Source: Leishmania martiniquensis
Lineage: Eukaryota > Euglenozoa > Kinetoplastea > Trypanosomatida > Trypanosomatidae
Reading direction: 5' to 3'
DNA length: 64,000 bases
NCBI RefSeq assembly: GCF_017916325.1
Contig: NC_090166.1
Span: 723,001 to 787,000, forward strand
The translations under genes and the position numbers were made by a program. Below, piece after piece: positions 1 through 11,700 of the stretch. How positions within the stretch are numbered: the stretch's first letter is position 1; every line of letters begins with the position of its first letter. The notes under the pieces were generated by a model. It worked only from the letters and a program-made list of their open reading frames with translations. It did not search any database and was not told the origin of the DNA.

Positions 1-489
1 AGGGCGCTGCGCTCGTGAGAGCTCATCACCTCCTCTCAGTAAAAGCAAAAGTCGAAAGGCTTCGCTCGGCGCCCCAGACCCTATCGGACGTGAGGAAAAA
101 GCTGCGGCTTCCCACGCCCCGCGGCACGGCTGGCAGACGACCGGCAGCCAAGTTCCAGCGCCAGTGAGAATCGGCGGCTTTCGCATCGCACTCCACATAC
201 ATCCGGCCTTCATGATTCGCCCAAGGGAAAGCACATCCGCAACAGATTCAGGGTCGTAAGGGCCTTCCAAAAGTGGCAAGTGCCGGCCATGTCCACCCCC
301 AGCAAAGATTTCGTACCTCTTGGGGGTGGCCAAGCTTGCGCAGAGGCAGGCGAAAGAGCTGCAGACCAATGAGAGGCATCCGCGTGTGCGAGCGCCACCC
401 TTCGCAGGCACAAGGGAGTCGAGTGTCCTCAGCAGCCACGTTTTTCTTTCGCAGGATGTGCGATATGCCCCGGCCACCCCACGTCCGTG

Positions 490-510
490 CACACACACAC
501 ACACACACAC
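490..510. repeat. CA dinucleotide run
   Basis: About ten CA units in non-coding DNA. The same run is present in the second copy of the large repeat near 33325-33345. Confidence 0.9.
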
Positions 511-2598
511 TCCGCCGCGCGCATCTGCGTATGCCGTGCTGATTGCATGGCGGCCTCGTACTTTTTTGGGGGGGGGTGCATGCGCACCCAACGGTGTGTC
601 AGGAAGCAGATGAGAAGTGGCAGACGAGAGGAAGAAAAAGAGAGAATATGTCTGAGAAAGCCGCATGGGGGCGAGGAAGCCTTTGCTACGCATACGGGGA
701 GATGCGACCGAGATGACGACAGGAGAACATGGTGAGGCCGTTCTTTCAGCATGGCGAACCGATATGCGAGAGAGCGTACGAGGGCCAGTGCATTCCGTCA
801 AGAATACGCGCACGTGGAGCTTTTGTGTCATCGACACCGCATTGAGTGCCCCCTGCTGCGTGTATGCGCTGGCCTTCTCTCTCTCTCTACCGAGAGAGAG
901 TTGTCGATCCGCCTCCTGTGCCAAATCCTTCCCCTAGAGGAGTAAGGCGGAGACTAGCCGCGTCGCTCCTCGCGAGATGAGTGCCAAGTTAGGAGAGAGG
1001 TGGCGGAAGTAGATGCACAGAATGCACGCTCACCGGCGCGCATACCCCTTTCCCCTCATCCTACATGCCTGCAGAAGCCGCAAGCAGCTGGTGGGAAATT
1101 CTCTGGCAGCCATAGCGCCCTCCAGATCCGCCTCCCTCCCCCTCACCCCCGCCCCGCTGCCTCGTACGATTCAGACAGGCCTCTGCCGCCTTTCCTCTAC
1201 TTTTCCCTGTCGCTTTCCTCTCCTCGTCAGTCGACGTATACACGGATGGCGAGCCCCGCAGGCCGCCCCCACCACCACCACCACTACCACCACTCACTTT
1301 AGCTTCGCTGCGCGCTGTGGTCGCTACTGCTGTATAGAGAAGCCGTTGTACCGTGCGTTGGCTGAGGCTTGTGTGTCCTTCCTGGCCAAAGAGCTCCTGA
1401 TCTCATGCCTCCATGGAGCCCACTGTGCCTTGTTCCTCTCTGTCTTTTTGTCCGCGCACGGCGTCGCGTTGCCCAACTCTCTTAGGCAAGCGCCGCAGAA
1501 CAAAGCACGGGCGAAAAGTGCAGTAGGAGCTCGTGGCACAGCACCAATCCTCACATCTGTGCCACCCTCTGCAGGAGCACATGCGCCCTGGCCGCATGGA
1601 CGCAAACAGGCAGGCAGACACGTATGCAGAGAGGAACATATGTATGCAGAAGCTTGGAAGCACTGCGCCTGCTATCCACACGAGCGCACGCTCGGCCTGA
1701 GATTAACGGCCCTCCGCGCTCTCTCTTCCCTTGCAATCGGCCAGCCTCTAGCGCCCGCCGACTGTGTGACCCACTCGCTGCTGCTCTCTCCCTTCCCCCC
1801 CCCTCACGCTCCAACCGTACTATCTTTGCTTTTATTCTCGAAGCGCAGAGGCAACGCATTCCGCCTCTCTCCCCCTCCTCTTCTGTTGGAAGGGGAGGCA
1901 GCCTTACCGCCTCAGGCAAGGCATTAGTCAGGAGAGGGCGGTGAACGAATGATGTGGGGAGTGGCCGAGAATCCAGGAGACGACCGATGCGCTGTTCAGC
2001 GGAAAGGCACGAGCAGGTGTGCACTCGCCGCGCACATTGGCACTCACCCTCGCACGGCTGTGTTGTGAGGCAGCGCTAACCAGAGAACGGCAACGTATGA
2101 GTGCCAGACAGACAGACAGAGAAAAAAGGCCGTAGAGCGGAGGCACAAGAGCTGTTTGAAATACCGCAATGGATCTCACACAGCCCGCAGAGAGAGAGAA
2201 GCGGAAAGTAAAAAGCTGAAGGCCACCGTGAAGAAACTGGTGCGAACTGTGAGCACCTCACATCAAGTGAGCATACATCACGAGCCCCTCCCACGCACAA
2301 CATAGAAAAAAAAAAAGAAGTTTCCTCTTCTGTCCCCTTTTTGGTTGTTTCCCGTTCGTTTCGTACTGAAACCGCGAAGGAGAGGAGAACCGATAGAGAG
2401 GCAACGAACGGGGCAGATGAAAGAAAAGGGGAGGGGATGGGAGGGAGGGCGAAGAGATTAAGGAGGGAGGGGAGGGGTTGTGTGTATGAGGCGGGTGGGA
2501 GATGAGGGAGGAGAGGGGAGGAACGAAACTGAAAAGGAGGTGCGATGGGCATGTTTCAGTGGAACGCGATCACATATCTTTTCATTAGAAATATTTAT

Positions 2599-2619
2599 AC
2601 ACACACACATATATATATG
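2599..2619. repeat. CA/TA dinucleotide run
   Basis: A short CA run passes directly into a TA run. The second copy of the large repeat has the same run near 35430-35449. Confidence 0.85.
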
Positions 2620-5600
2620 CATAAGAAGCACATAATTCAATAAGAAGCCGTAATCCGCGGCACGAGCAGCGGCAGCGAGGCGTATCCGAAAACGAAAAAA
2701 TGAGGAAGGGAGAAACAGGAGGTAGAGAAGAGCGACGAAGAGGGGGGCGAGTGGATATGCGTGCACCGCAGCGGAGGGACGGAGAGGCTGTCAGCGAAAA
2801 AGGGGGAGATAAGGAAGGGAAAGCGTCTGCAAAAGCATCTACGACTAGGGATGCACGTGTGATGCCGGCACCGCCGCGTGCCCCTCCCTCTCCACCCAGG
2901 GTCGTTGCAGAGGAGAGCGAGGAGAGAGGGGGAGGGGGAGATACGTCATTCATTCACCGACGACACCCCTTCACCAGCTTCTCTCTGCTCTCTCCCTCGC
3001 CCATAGAGCCGCACCGGCGCATGCGAATTCCTGATCGGCAAGCGCTTGGGTATGCCTCAGCCCAAGTCACCGCCGAGCCTCAATGTGTACGGCGTACGAC
3101 TGTGCTCTGAAGAAAGCGGAGCACAGGTAGGGAAGAGGCAGGCCTCCTCCGCCGCGCGCCATCGAGCGCAGAAGCGAGAAAGAGGGAAAGAGCACCGCTT
3201 CTTTTTTTCCTCATGCCGTACGCGTTCAGCGTCCTCTGCGCCCCCGCTCGGCCTCCCGCGCCTTTTTTTGTTCGCTCCTTCCTTCTCTCTCGGGGTGCTC
3301 ATCCTCTTCTGCTCGCACTGCGAGACCCCGTCCATGCGACTCTGAAGGGGGAGAGAGGGGGAGGGAGCGGGGATGGATGAAAGGACGCTGAGAAACACGG
3401 TAGAGGTCGTGGCCTCCGCTGGCAGACCTCCGTTCTTTTGCCTTTCCCGTTTCGAAGGGGCGCATAGAACCAAAGAATTCAATACGTGATGTGATGGCCA
3501 TCAACACGCGAGAGGGGAAGCGGAGAGGAAAACATCGAAAAGAGGGGGAGGAGAGAGGGGGCAAAACAGATGGTGAGTACAGCGGTAAAAAAAAAAGAGA
3601 GGGAAACGGAGGTCCGGCCCTTCAGTCGAGAACAAAAAGGGGGAGAGAGGGGGGAGGAGGGGGGAGATGGCACAAAGCCCTCCCCACCCTTCCCCTTCTC
3701 CCTCTCTCCGTATGCATTCGAGAAAAAGAGAGGAAAGGAGAGAGAGAGAAGGCGTTCGCGCGAAGGAAAAGGCGCCCTCGAAGAGGCAGCGGGGGGAGAC
3801 ACGCGCGAGTCGGCGAAGGAAAAGGCGCTACGTCTTCTCGGCGCAAGCAGACGGAGGGAGAACGCGATGGCGGCCGTCGAGGCAGAGATGGAGAGAAGCC
3901 AAGCGAAAGAGAGAGAGAGCCTCAGGCAACGCGATCCCTCCTGCCCTGCAGTTGTTCCGAGTAACGAAGTAGGGGGGTGAGCATCACCTGGCGCGCCCGA
4001 GCGGTATACCGCGGCTGCACTGGCGCCTGCTCCTCTTCTGCGCTGCATGATGAAGCGCCCCCCTCCCTCCCCTCCTCCCCTCACGCATCCCCGTCGGCAG
4101 GTCCGCTTCCAAATTCAAAGGAAAAAGAAAGAGGCGTCGGTTGCCGCACTGCTTCGCATTGGGCTTAACGCCTTCTCAGCCCCGTTTCGTCTTCTATTTC
4201 GGTATCCGCAGAGAGGGAGAAAGGCTAGCAGGGAGAGAGGAGAGAGGAGAGGAAAACTGGAGGAACGAGGGAACGTCAGTGAAGTTGTGTATACGCAAAG
4301 AATGGGGCACCAGCAAGTAGACGAGACGCTAATACGCAAACAGTGGGCGGATCGACACCACGACCGGGGCAGCGGAAAGAGAGGGGCAAAAAAGGGCCGG
4401 AAAGGAACGAATTCGCTACCACATGCGGGGGAGAGACAGAGGCACACATCATCAGGACGAAGGCAGCCTGAGAGCAATGGGCGCTTTCAGAGAGAGAGGG
4501 AGAGGGAGAGAAAGAGAAACGCTCATACCGAGAGACAGTCAGACAGAAAGATTCCTCGGCCAAGCGCGAATGGGATCATGCTCCACTGTGAGGAGCAGTG
4601 TTGAAGGTTTAAGTGAAAAAAGGGGGGCTGCCGCACCTCTCTCGAGCGCGCACAGAAAAAGGGAGCGTCCAGACGTGCCTACTCCGCTCACGTCGAAAGC
4701 GAGAAGGAGAGGCAGGCACGACCCCTCACGGCTGAAATCATACCGATACGGGAGGAGAGTTGGTTGTCGCCCGCTCTTCCTCTTGCCTTGGGTGTGCGGT
4801 GCCTCCTTTCATCCCATCGCAAACGCATAAAGCCTTGCTGGTGGTGTGTGCAGCAGGCATGTGCGCCGCTTTCTTCTTTACGTGTGTAGGTGTGTGTGTG
4901 TGTGTTGTCTGCCTCACGCGCCGTTGATTCCTTCCATAGTCCTCCTCCCTCCCCCCTCTCTCTCTCTTACGACACCATCGCTCGTGCACATGCAGAGGCG
5001 AGTGGAAGAGAAAGAGAGCATGTAGCTACGGCCACATAGGACAGAGGGGTGCGTGTGTCCAAGACAAAGATTGGAAAGGCTACATGCGGAAGAGAAGTTG
5101 CGGAGTGGTGGGCAACGACGGAAACAATGAGGCAGGCCTAAAACGCAGGCTGATACATCCTGCGCTGCTGGCCACTCGGAGTGGCACACACACCCCATGC
5201 GTGCCTGCGCGCGGGTAAACGCATGTCAGAGGGGGGAAGTGGGGGAGGGGGCAAAGCTTACGAGGAATGCCCCCACCACCTTATCTCCTTCACCACCATC
5301 ACCACAGGCGTGGCCGAGGAGGGAGAGGGGGAGAGGCGCAGAAACAAGCCAGAAAAAAGAGGAATAAGAATAGGCAGTACACTCGAGGCCCCGGACGCGT
5401 TCGCGAACGCACCGCCGCAAAAAAAGGGGGGCACTCGATGCAGAGGACTCAGCGGAGGCGCAGTATGAGGGACAGAGGAGGAGGGGGGACACCAGCGACC
5501 CTAAACGAGCAGAAAGCAGCCACGGCAAGGCGAACCGCGTGCGTACCCTCACACGGGTAAGCGCCTCAGGCCCCGGATGTCGATGCGGGCCCCCTTCGGC

Positions 5601-5777
5601 ACTGCATGGGGCCACCGCCTTGCCGTCTATGCTTTGAGCTTCTGCCTCCGCCGTATTCCGTGGAGGAGTGAACGCGCGACGCGGCCGGCACCCGGGGCAG
5701 GAGGGGCCACCTCCAGCGCTCCGAAGATGCCGCGAGCGCACTCGAGACCGGCGGCACCGCCTCCCCTCGCTTTCCAG

Positions 5778-6710
5778 CTAAGCCTTGCCATGCGCTCTGC
5801 TCCTCCGGCACACGTTGGCCGACGAGCAATTCGCGGCCAACAGACTCTCGTCCACTTTGATGCCGTATAGGAACGTGTGCGACTTCCACTCCTGCGGCAC
5901 ACAGCCACATAAGTTATTGCCCTGCAGAAAGACACCGTTCAGCGATGGCGAAGACGCCCAGGATACGGGAAGAGGCCCGGTTAGGTGGTTGTTCGATAGC
6001 GTGATGGAGTTAATGAACCTCAGCCTTGACCACGCCGGCGGCAGGGTGCCGGACAGTTGATTACCCCGGGCGTCGATGATGGTCAAGCGTGGGGCGCTGC
6101 CCCACGACGAAGGGAGCAACCCGGTCAGCCTGTTGTCGTTCAGGCACGCCCACGTCATGTAGCGCAGCTCACCCCACGAGTCAGGAATGGTGCCCGTCAG
6201 CTCATTGTCGTTCAGCAGGAGCCATTTCGCTGTCTTCATGTTCGACCACTCCGGCGGCAGGGTGCCCGTCAGCGAGTTCGAGTACAGCGAGATGTACTCG
6301 ATGCGCGACAGGCCTCCCCAACTCGCCGGCAGCGTTCCCTTCAAGACTCCTTTGCCGAAGCTGAGGCTGATGGACGTGACGCGCACTTGGCCGACAACAA
6401 CGTCGGAGGGTATATCCGGCAGCTGCACCACAGCTGTCTCATCCAGGTAGAGGTCCACGCCTTTAGTCGTGCAGGACGTGTAGACCCATTCACAGAAGTC
6501 CCCAGAGGGAAGCTTCTCCAGAAGCGGGTTCGCATCCACGAAGGCCTGAAGGAACTTGAGCGTGTTCATCTGCTGCACGGCGGTGTAGCCCTTGAACGGC
6601 GAGTCCGCACCGCGCACGAGCGACAGGAGGAGGCAGAAGGTGAGAGCCAGAAGAAGGGCCGCAGCCCGCTGGCCCGGCATACCGCACCAGATACACATCC
6701 TTAGCGGCAT
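5778..6710 (-). CDS. Short PSA-like leucine-rich-repeat protein, copy 1
   Basis: A predicted secreted or surface LRR protein of about 310 residues. The hydrophobic N-terminus (an Ala/Leu/Phe-rich core within residues 11-33) looks like a signal peptide. A PSA-type N-cap follows (QQMNTLKFLQAF, then FCEW). About six 24-residue LRRs of the form LTGTLPxxW come next, and the array closes with LCGCVPQEW. Unlike the other PSA-like genes here, the protein ends about 30 residues later with no Thr-rich stalk, Cys-rich module, transmembrane segment or GPI-type tail. The open frame runs further 5' to a TTG codon at 6770, but the first ATG is at 6710. ATGs at 6698 and 6680 are alternatives, and 6680 would still leave a signal peptide. 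The protein is identical to the one at 38612-39544. Family assignment is firm; the start and localisation are inferred. Confidence 0.85.
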   Translation of the reverse strand: MPLRMCIWCGMPGQRAAALLLALTFCLLLSLVRGADSPFKGYTAVQQMNTLKFLQAFVDANPLLEKLPSGDFCEWVYTSCTTKGVDLYLDETAVVQLPDIPSDVVVGQVRVTSISLSFGKGVLKGTLPASWGGLSRIEYISLYSNSLTGTLPPEWSNMKTAKWLLLNDNELTGTIPDSWGELRYMTWACLNDNRLTGLLPSSWGSAPRLTIIDARGNQLSGTLPPAWSRLRFINSITLSNNHLTGPLPVSWASSPSLNGVFLQGNNLCGCVPQEWKSHTFLYGIKVDESLLAANCSSANVCRRSRAHGKA

Positions 6711-8717
6711 GGAGCGCAGGAAGAGGGGAGGTATGGCGGGACGAAGAAGGGGGAAAGAAAAGAGAGCCAAAGGCCCGAGTTCGTCGATGCTATCGTTGTA
6801 CTCGCGTACTGTAGCGTGAGAGAGGGGTGAAGAGGTGCCACCGTGATGGCGAGCGTCTAATGCAGTTAAGGGAGGCAGCGAAGTTTGATGCTCTCGATGC
6901 GGATGGCGATGCTCGTGGCTTCGACGAGACGTTGTCTAGAGCTGCGTCGCTTCGCCAGACAGCAAGCACCAGTGGGTGGGCCGGCGGCGCTCGCGCGTAC
7001 GCAGACAGCGGTGACAACGTCGGAATGAATCACAAGAGAGGTGAGGGCTCAGCCCACTAGCAAGGAGACAATAAAAAGAGGTAAGGAAAGCTTAGAGAGG
7101 AAGGGGAAAGGGGAAAAGAGGGGAACGCGGAGGGGGAGACGGGGTGTGGTCAGTGTAATGGGGCTCTGAGGACAGGCGCAGTAAAGTGCGTTAAAAGGTG
7201 CCCCAGAGAGTTGGGGAGGAGAGAGAGATAAAAAAAGGGAAGGGGTGGTGCACAGAGGAGGCCACAAACACAGAAAAAAAGAGAGGGGAGAGAGGGGAGG
7301 GGAAAAGAGGAGCAGAACGGAAGCAGAGGGAGCGACAGAGAGGAGGGCGCACGAAGAGTGGCGCTGCTTCTTTTGTTCTTCGGTTACGCGCACGTCTGCA
7401 ACGTCCCGCGTACGTCCACGCGTGTGTCTGCTGGCCTCGTGCGAGTCCTCGTGTGCTGGGGCGTCGTCGCTGCACTTACACCCCCTCCTTTGCCTCGCGT
7501 CTCTGATACCCTCTCTTTCTCTCTCTCACCGCCCAATTTTTTATGCGGCGGTCCTCCGTCGATAGGGCGTCGCCCTCTCTCGAAGGAAACGTACAGCCGG
7601 ACAAGAGAAGATAGGAGGAGAAAAGCAAATTAAAAAAAAACTGAGGGAGGGGCGGCAACGAAAGCGCGCGTGCGCACAATCGAGGCACCGAGTGCGAAAC
7701 CAAAAAAGGAGAGGGAGGGAGGGAGAGGCGGTGTAATCGAGAGCTGATGGCAAAGGTACGCGTTCTCTTTTCTTTTTTAAGCTCCTCATGCAGAGATGTG
7801 CGGGGGGTGAGGGGGGCGAATAGGCGCGCCATGCCGATTTCGTTGTGTTTTGTTGTCCGAGTCGGGCCACCCGAAAGAGAGCAGAGAGGACGTACACATG
7901 AGAGTAAGCGGTGGAGGAGTGTCATGAGGAGGAGAGAAGAGGAGGGGCAGCGAGACATGGGCCTCACCGAGGGCGCAAAGGGCGTCGACGGATGGGGGAA
8001 GGGGAGGAGAGGGGGAAGTTGTAGCCCGTTGGGCGCTACGTATTGCCTCGCTCCGGTAGGCGTTGCTCGTCTCACGGCAACACTACACACATACTCGCGC
8101 GGCTGGTGCGGCACGAATGCTGGCAAGGGAAACTGCAGCAGTGACTTTTGATGACCGCTGCACATCACCGTGACTGATCTCAGAGAGGGGAGGGGGGCCG
8201 CAGATGGAACAGAAAGAAAGATGCACATGCGGCAGAGGACAAGACACGCAACAGCTGCTCTCCCGTCCCCCACCCCTCATCTCTCTACCCCCTTTTTTCT
8301 CCTCCATTCAGAGACTTTGAAATGTTTTGATTTTGTATGTGGGGAGCCGTTGATGCGTTCTCTTCGATGCATGCGATGCAGTCAGATGCCGTCGCGCGCG
8401 CCTCCAGTGGCGGACGCCCTACCCCTCTTCAGCACAAGGGCGCCGTTACGCCATAAGCAACCTGTGCTTATGCCGGAAGGGGCCCCTGGCGGCACGCGTT
8501 GCCAAGGCCGAAAACGTGGGGCAAGGAGCGGCTTGTCCGTCATGCAGGCCAGCTGCCCAGCACCTTAATGACGGCTGGGAGAAGCGCGAAGGGTGCAGCG
8601 GAAGGGTAGCAGGGAGCACGCATCTACAGCTGTCTGTGGCCAGAAGAAACAGAATGCGGCCCACTTTGGAGATGCTCAGGGCAAACCGCACGGCGTGTGG
8701 CGCACAAAGGAATGTCG
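6711..8717. other. Non-coding stretch upstream of the short PSA-like gene
   Basis: About 2 kb without a convincing gene. Plus-strand GA-rich tracts at about 7080-7350 and 7690-7740 are pyrimidine tracts on the transcribed strand. A pyrimidine-rich run ending in AG on the minus strand near 6813-6833 is a plausible spliced-leader acceptor for the PSA-like gene. The longest minus-strand open frame (7476-8273) is broken in the second copy. Confidence 0.55.
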
Positions 8718-8727
8718 NNNNNNNNNN
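8718..8727. other. Assembly gap (10 N)
   Basis: Ten N bases. On the left lies the end of the large repeat; on the right the sequence is already inside the second transmembrane domain of an ABC transporter. The missing transporter C-terminus alone would need several hundred bases, so ten is a placeholder and not the real gap length. Confidence 0.97.
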
Positions 8728-11700
8728 ATGTCATCACCTTCTCCACATACGTGCAGCTATACACGAGATCCAGCCGTCGAAGCGCCTCCGCGAGCAGCAC
8801 GTGCGACTTGTCGTATACTGCAATGGTTGCGCGGCCGTGCACCACATCTTCTAGTAGTGAGAACAATGGAGACTGAGCCACGCTGCCGCGCCGCCGCACC
8901 TCACGCACCACTGTTGCGTAGAACTTCAGCAGGCGTCCAAACGCGTAAGCCGCCAACAGCAGCACGACAATACTAAAGGGCGACGTGTACAGCGTCACTG
9001 CTAGCGACGTCGTGATGTACCCGCCGATGCCCAGAAATGGAATGACGTTCGCCGGGAGCTCGTCATCGAGGACGAAGATGTCCTTGCTGAACCGGTTAAC
9101 GGCGCGGCCCAGCGGCGTTCGGTCAAAGAAGGCAAGCGTGGCGGAGCTCACCGTATGCAGGAGAGTGGCGTGCAAGCGGCGGGCAGCGCGGCGGGAGCAC
9201 TGCAAAATGAATAAATCGTTGGCGGAGACGGTGAGAGAGGACGCCAAGAGAAAGCCGAGATAGACGCCGAGCTGTTCGTTGGCGGAGAGAAAGGAGCCAA
9301 AGGAGTTCACAGACCACAGCGTTAGCCAAACACTCGTGGCCGTTGAGAGGATTTCGCCGAGGAGGCACTGCAGTGTAGCGCGAATGGCGACGCGCAAGCC
9401 TCCCCCTGCCTCAAAGTAGGTACGGTACACGCTCCACGGTATGTGCCCCGTCTCCTTCTCCTCCATAGTCATCAAGTCGCCACCATCGGCTGCATCCTCA
9501 TCACCGCCGAGACCACCTGAGTCATTCGCAGAGCGCAGCACGACGCTAGACGTATGTGTGGCGTCTAAAGTCCTTAGCAGCGTACAGCCATCGTCAGTGC
9601 AGCTCTTCGCGTTCGCGTCCTCACTGTCTCGCGAGTCGCGCCGGTGAAGCTTTAGCGAAGTGCCGTCAATCCTCTGCACCAGCTCGGCGTCCTCTTGGGC
9701 ACCGCCACAATCAGCACCAGCATGCAGAGCGCGGTCCAGCTCCTCCGGCGTGGCATCCAACGCCCTCACGCTCGCAACAGGCAGCCCCGCCGGACTCAGT
9801 TCCTGGTCTTCCGCCACAGCCGGATCGCCACCGCCACCTGCACCGTTCTTGCCTGAAGCCGAAGCGGCGGTGGCAGCCTCCTCGTGCTCCACGTGCGCCT
9901 TCCACTCCGAGGAAGCGTAAGCAGCATAGCTGCCTGCGAACACGACGGAGCCCTCGCGCAGCACCACCACCTGGTCCGCATGCGGCAGAAACTGTAGCTG
10001 GTACGTCGCTAGCACGCGTGTCTTGCCGGCCAGTGCACGCAGTACAACCTCGCCCATCACGCGCCGCCCAACGTGCGCGTCCAGCGCCGACAGCGGATCG
10101 TCCAGGACGTACATGTCGCAGTCCGCGTAGACGGCGCGCGCAAGGCTGACGCGCGCTTTCTGCCCGCCGCTCAGGTTGATCCCGCGTTCGCCGATCTCCG
10201 TCTGCATCCCTTGTGCCATCTGTTCTAAATCCGCATCCAGCTGACAGCTTCGCAGAGCGCGCGCAAGCCTCTCGCACACTGCCGTACGGCTGCCGCCGCG
10301 CTGCGAGAAGGCGGCGGTCCCAGACGCTTTCTCGGCGCACCGCAGCGGCGAGTACACTGGCGCCAATTCGCGGCCGAACGCACCATCGCCACCGGCCCCA
10401 GCGGCTGCAGTAGCCCGCGCGGTACCGTGCCGATGACCTTTGAAGAGCGTCACATTCGCCTCCAGTGTCGCCTGCATTATCCACGGCTGCTGCGGCACGT
10501 ACGCCACCGACCGCGCCACATCCACGCGCCCCTCGAACCGATACGCACCGAGCAGCGTCGCCAGCAGCACAGACTTCCCGCTCCCTGTCGCACCGACGAC
10601 CATCGTCAGCTTCCCGCGCGGAAACGAAACGCCCACGTCACGCAACAGCGCCTTGTCCTCCATCGCGTACAGCTCTCCAGCAGCATCACCGCTGTCCTCG
10701 TCCTCACCGCCCGTCAGTATCGCGTCACCGTCGCCATGCTCCGCAGCATCAGGCGCCGGCTCCCCATCACCTTCGCTTGTGGCAGGTGAAACAGCCGCCC
10801 TCCGCCACTGAAGCTCCACAGGCACGAGGCGGCGCAGCACCGCACACAGTATTCTCTCCGTCACGCGGCGCAGTCCTCCGTGTCGCGGTTTGTACACAGG
10901 CAGAGCGTTAGGAGACGACACAAGTACCTTTGCAGCGTTGACTGAAGCAGCGCTCAGCGTCTGCGCATCCCTGTCGGCAGCACCACCACCCGCCGCGCTG
11001 AACACGCGCTCTGCGTGCTCCAGAATGATGTGCGAGTCATCGCTTTCCAGGAACTGCGTGATGCGACCTGCCGAGACCGTGAACTTTGCCAGCGACGAGA
11101 ACGCCTCGGGAAGCATCATGACTGGGAAGGTTATAGCGCTCACAACGGCGATAAGGGGGAGCACGACGGATGCATCGAGCCTGTGCCCGCTGAGGGTGTA
11201 GGAGGCGAGAACAGCGGCGATCATGAACGTCGGGGTGGAGAACACGCATGCCCATAGCCCCACCTGGCATATCTGCAGCCTTCGTCGGAACCGCAATTCC
11301 TCGGCCCGGGCGCCGGATTCGATCGCCGAGATGAACCTTGACTCCCATCCCATCGTCTTGACGACACGGATGCCAGAGAGCAGCTCGCTCGTGCGGCGCA
11401 GGCGCTGATCCGTGCAGCTCGTCAAGCTCTTTTGTGCGCCGCCCACCGCATTTGTTAGCGCAGCCTGCACAGGCAACGAAGCAGCAAAGAGTACCACAGC
11501 CGCCAGGGCACTCGGCCCCACGAGAACAAAGAGAAAGGCGACGTACAGCGTCAGCATTGACGGGGCCATCCAAAGGTACATCATCTGCATGGGAAATTCC
11601 TTTATGTTCTCTATGTCCGAGCTCGCCATCGTCAAGATGCGCCCGATGTTCAGGTCCGGCCGCGACAACTCATCCGGCGACACCGTCAGGCACTTCTCAA

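Larger units (their letters stand above)
1..5777. other. Non-coding stretch downstream of the short PSA-like gene
   Basis: About 5.8 kb with no convincing gene. The plus strand is rich in GA tracts (about 2380-2560, 3500-3960, 4200-4520), so the minus strand has long pyrimidine tracts. Several long open frames here are interrupted in the second copy at 32836-38611 by homopolymer indels, which argues against coding. It probably holds the 3' UTR and intergenic spacer of the minus-strand PSA-like gene ending at 5778. Confidence 0.6.
1..8717. repeat. Large direct repeat, copy 1 (about 8.7 kb)
   Basis: This block matches 32836-41559 base for base in most stretches compared. The differences seen are indels in homopolymers or short tandem repeats, for example the C-run near 1795, the A-run near 2308 and the GGGA repeat near 7710. 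It contains one PSA-like gene with its long flanks. The left edge coincides with the window start, so it may extend further left. The right edge coincides with the N-gap, so its true end is hidden. Near-identity across non-coding DNA implies a recent duplication, recent gene conversion, or an assembly duplicate. Confidence 0.93.

Noticed and set aside
877..900. CT-run followed by GA-run forming a possible hairpin
   Set aside because: Simple-sequence CT and GA runs are abundant here, so the pairing is expected by chance.
1013..1927. 304-codon plus-strand open frame
   Set aside because: It runs against the transcribed strand, and a C-run indel changes its C-terminal frame in the second copy.
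7476..8273. 265-codon minus-strand open frame upstream of the short PSA-like gene
   Set aside because: In the second copy of the large repeat the frame is broken by a GGGA-repeat indel, and the residues are low-complexity Pro/Ser/Leu typical of pyrimidine tracts.
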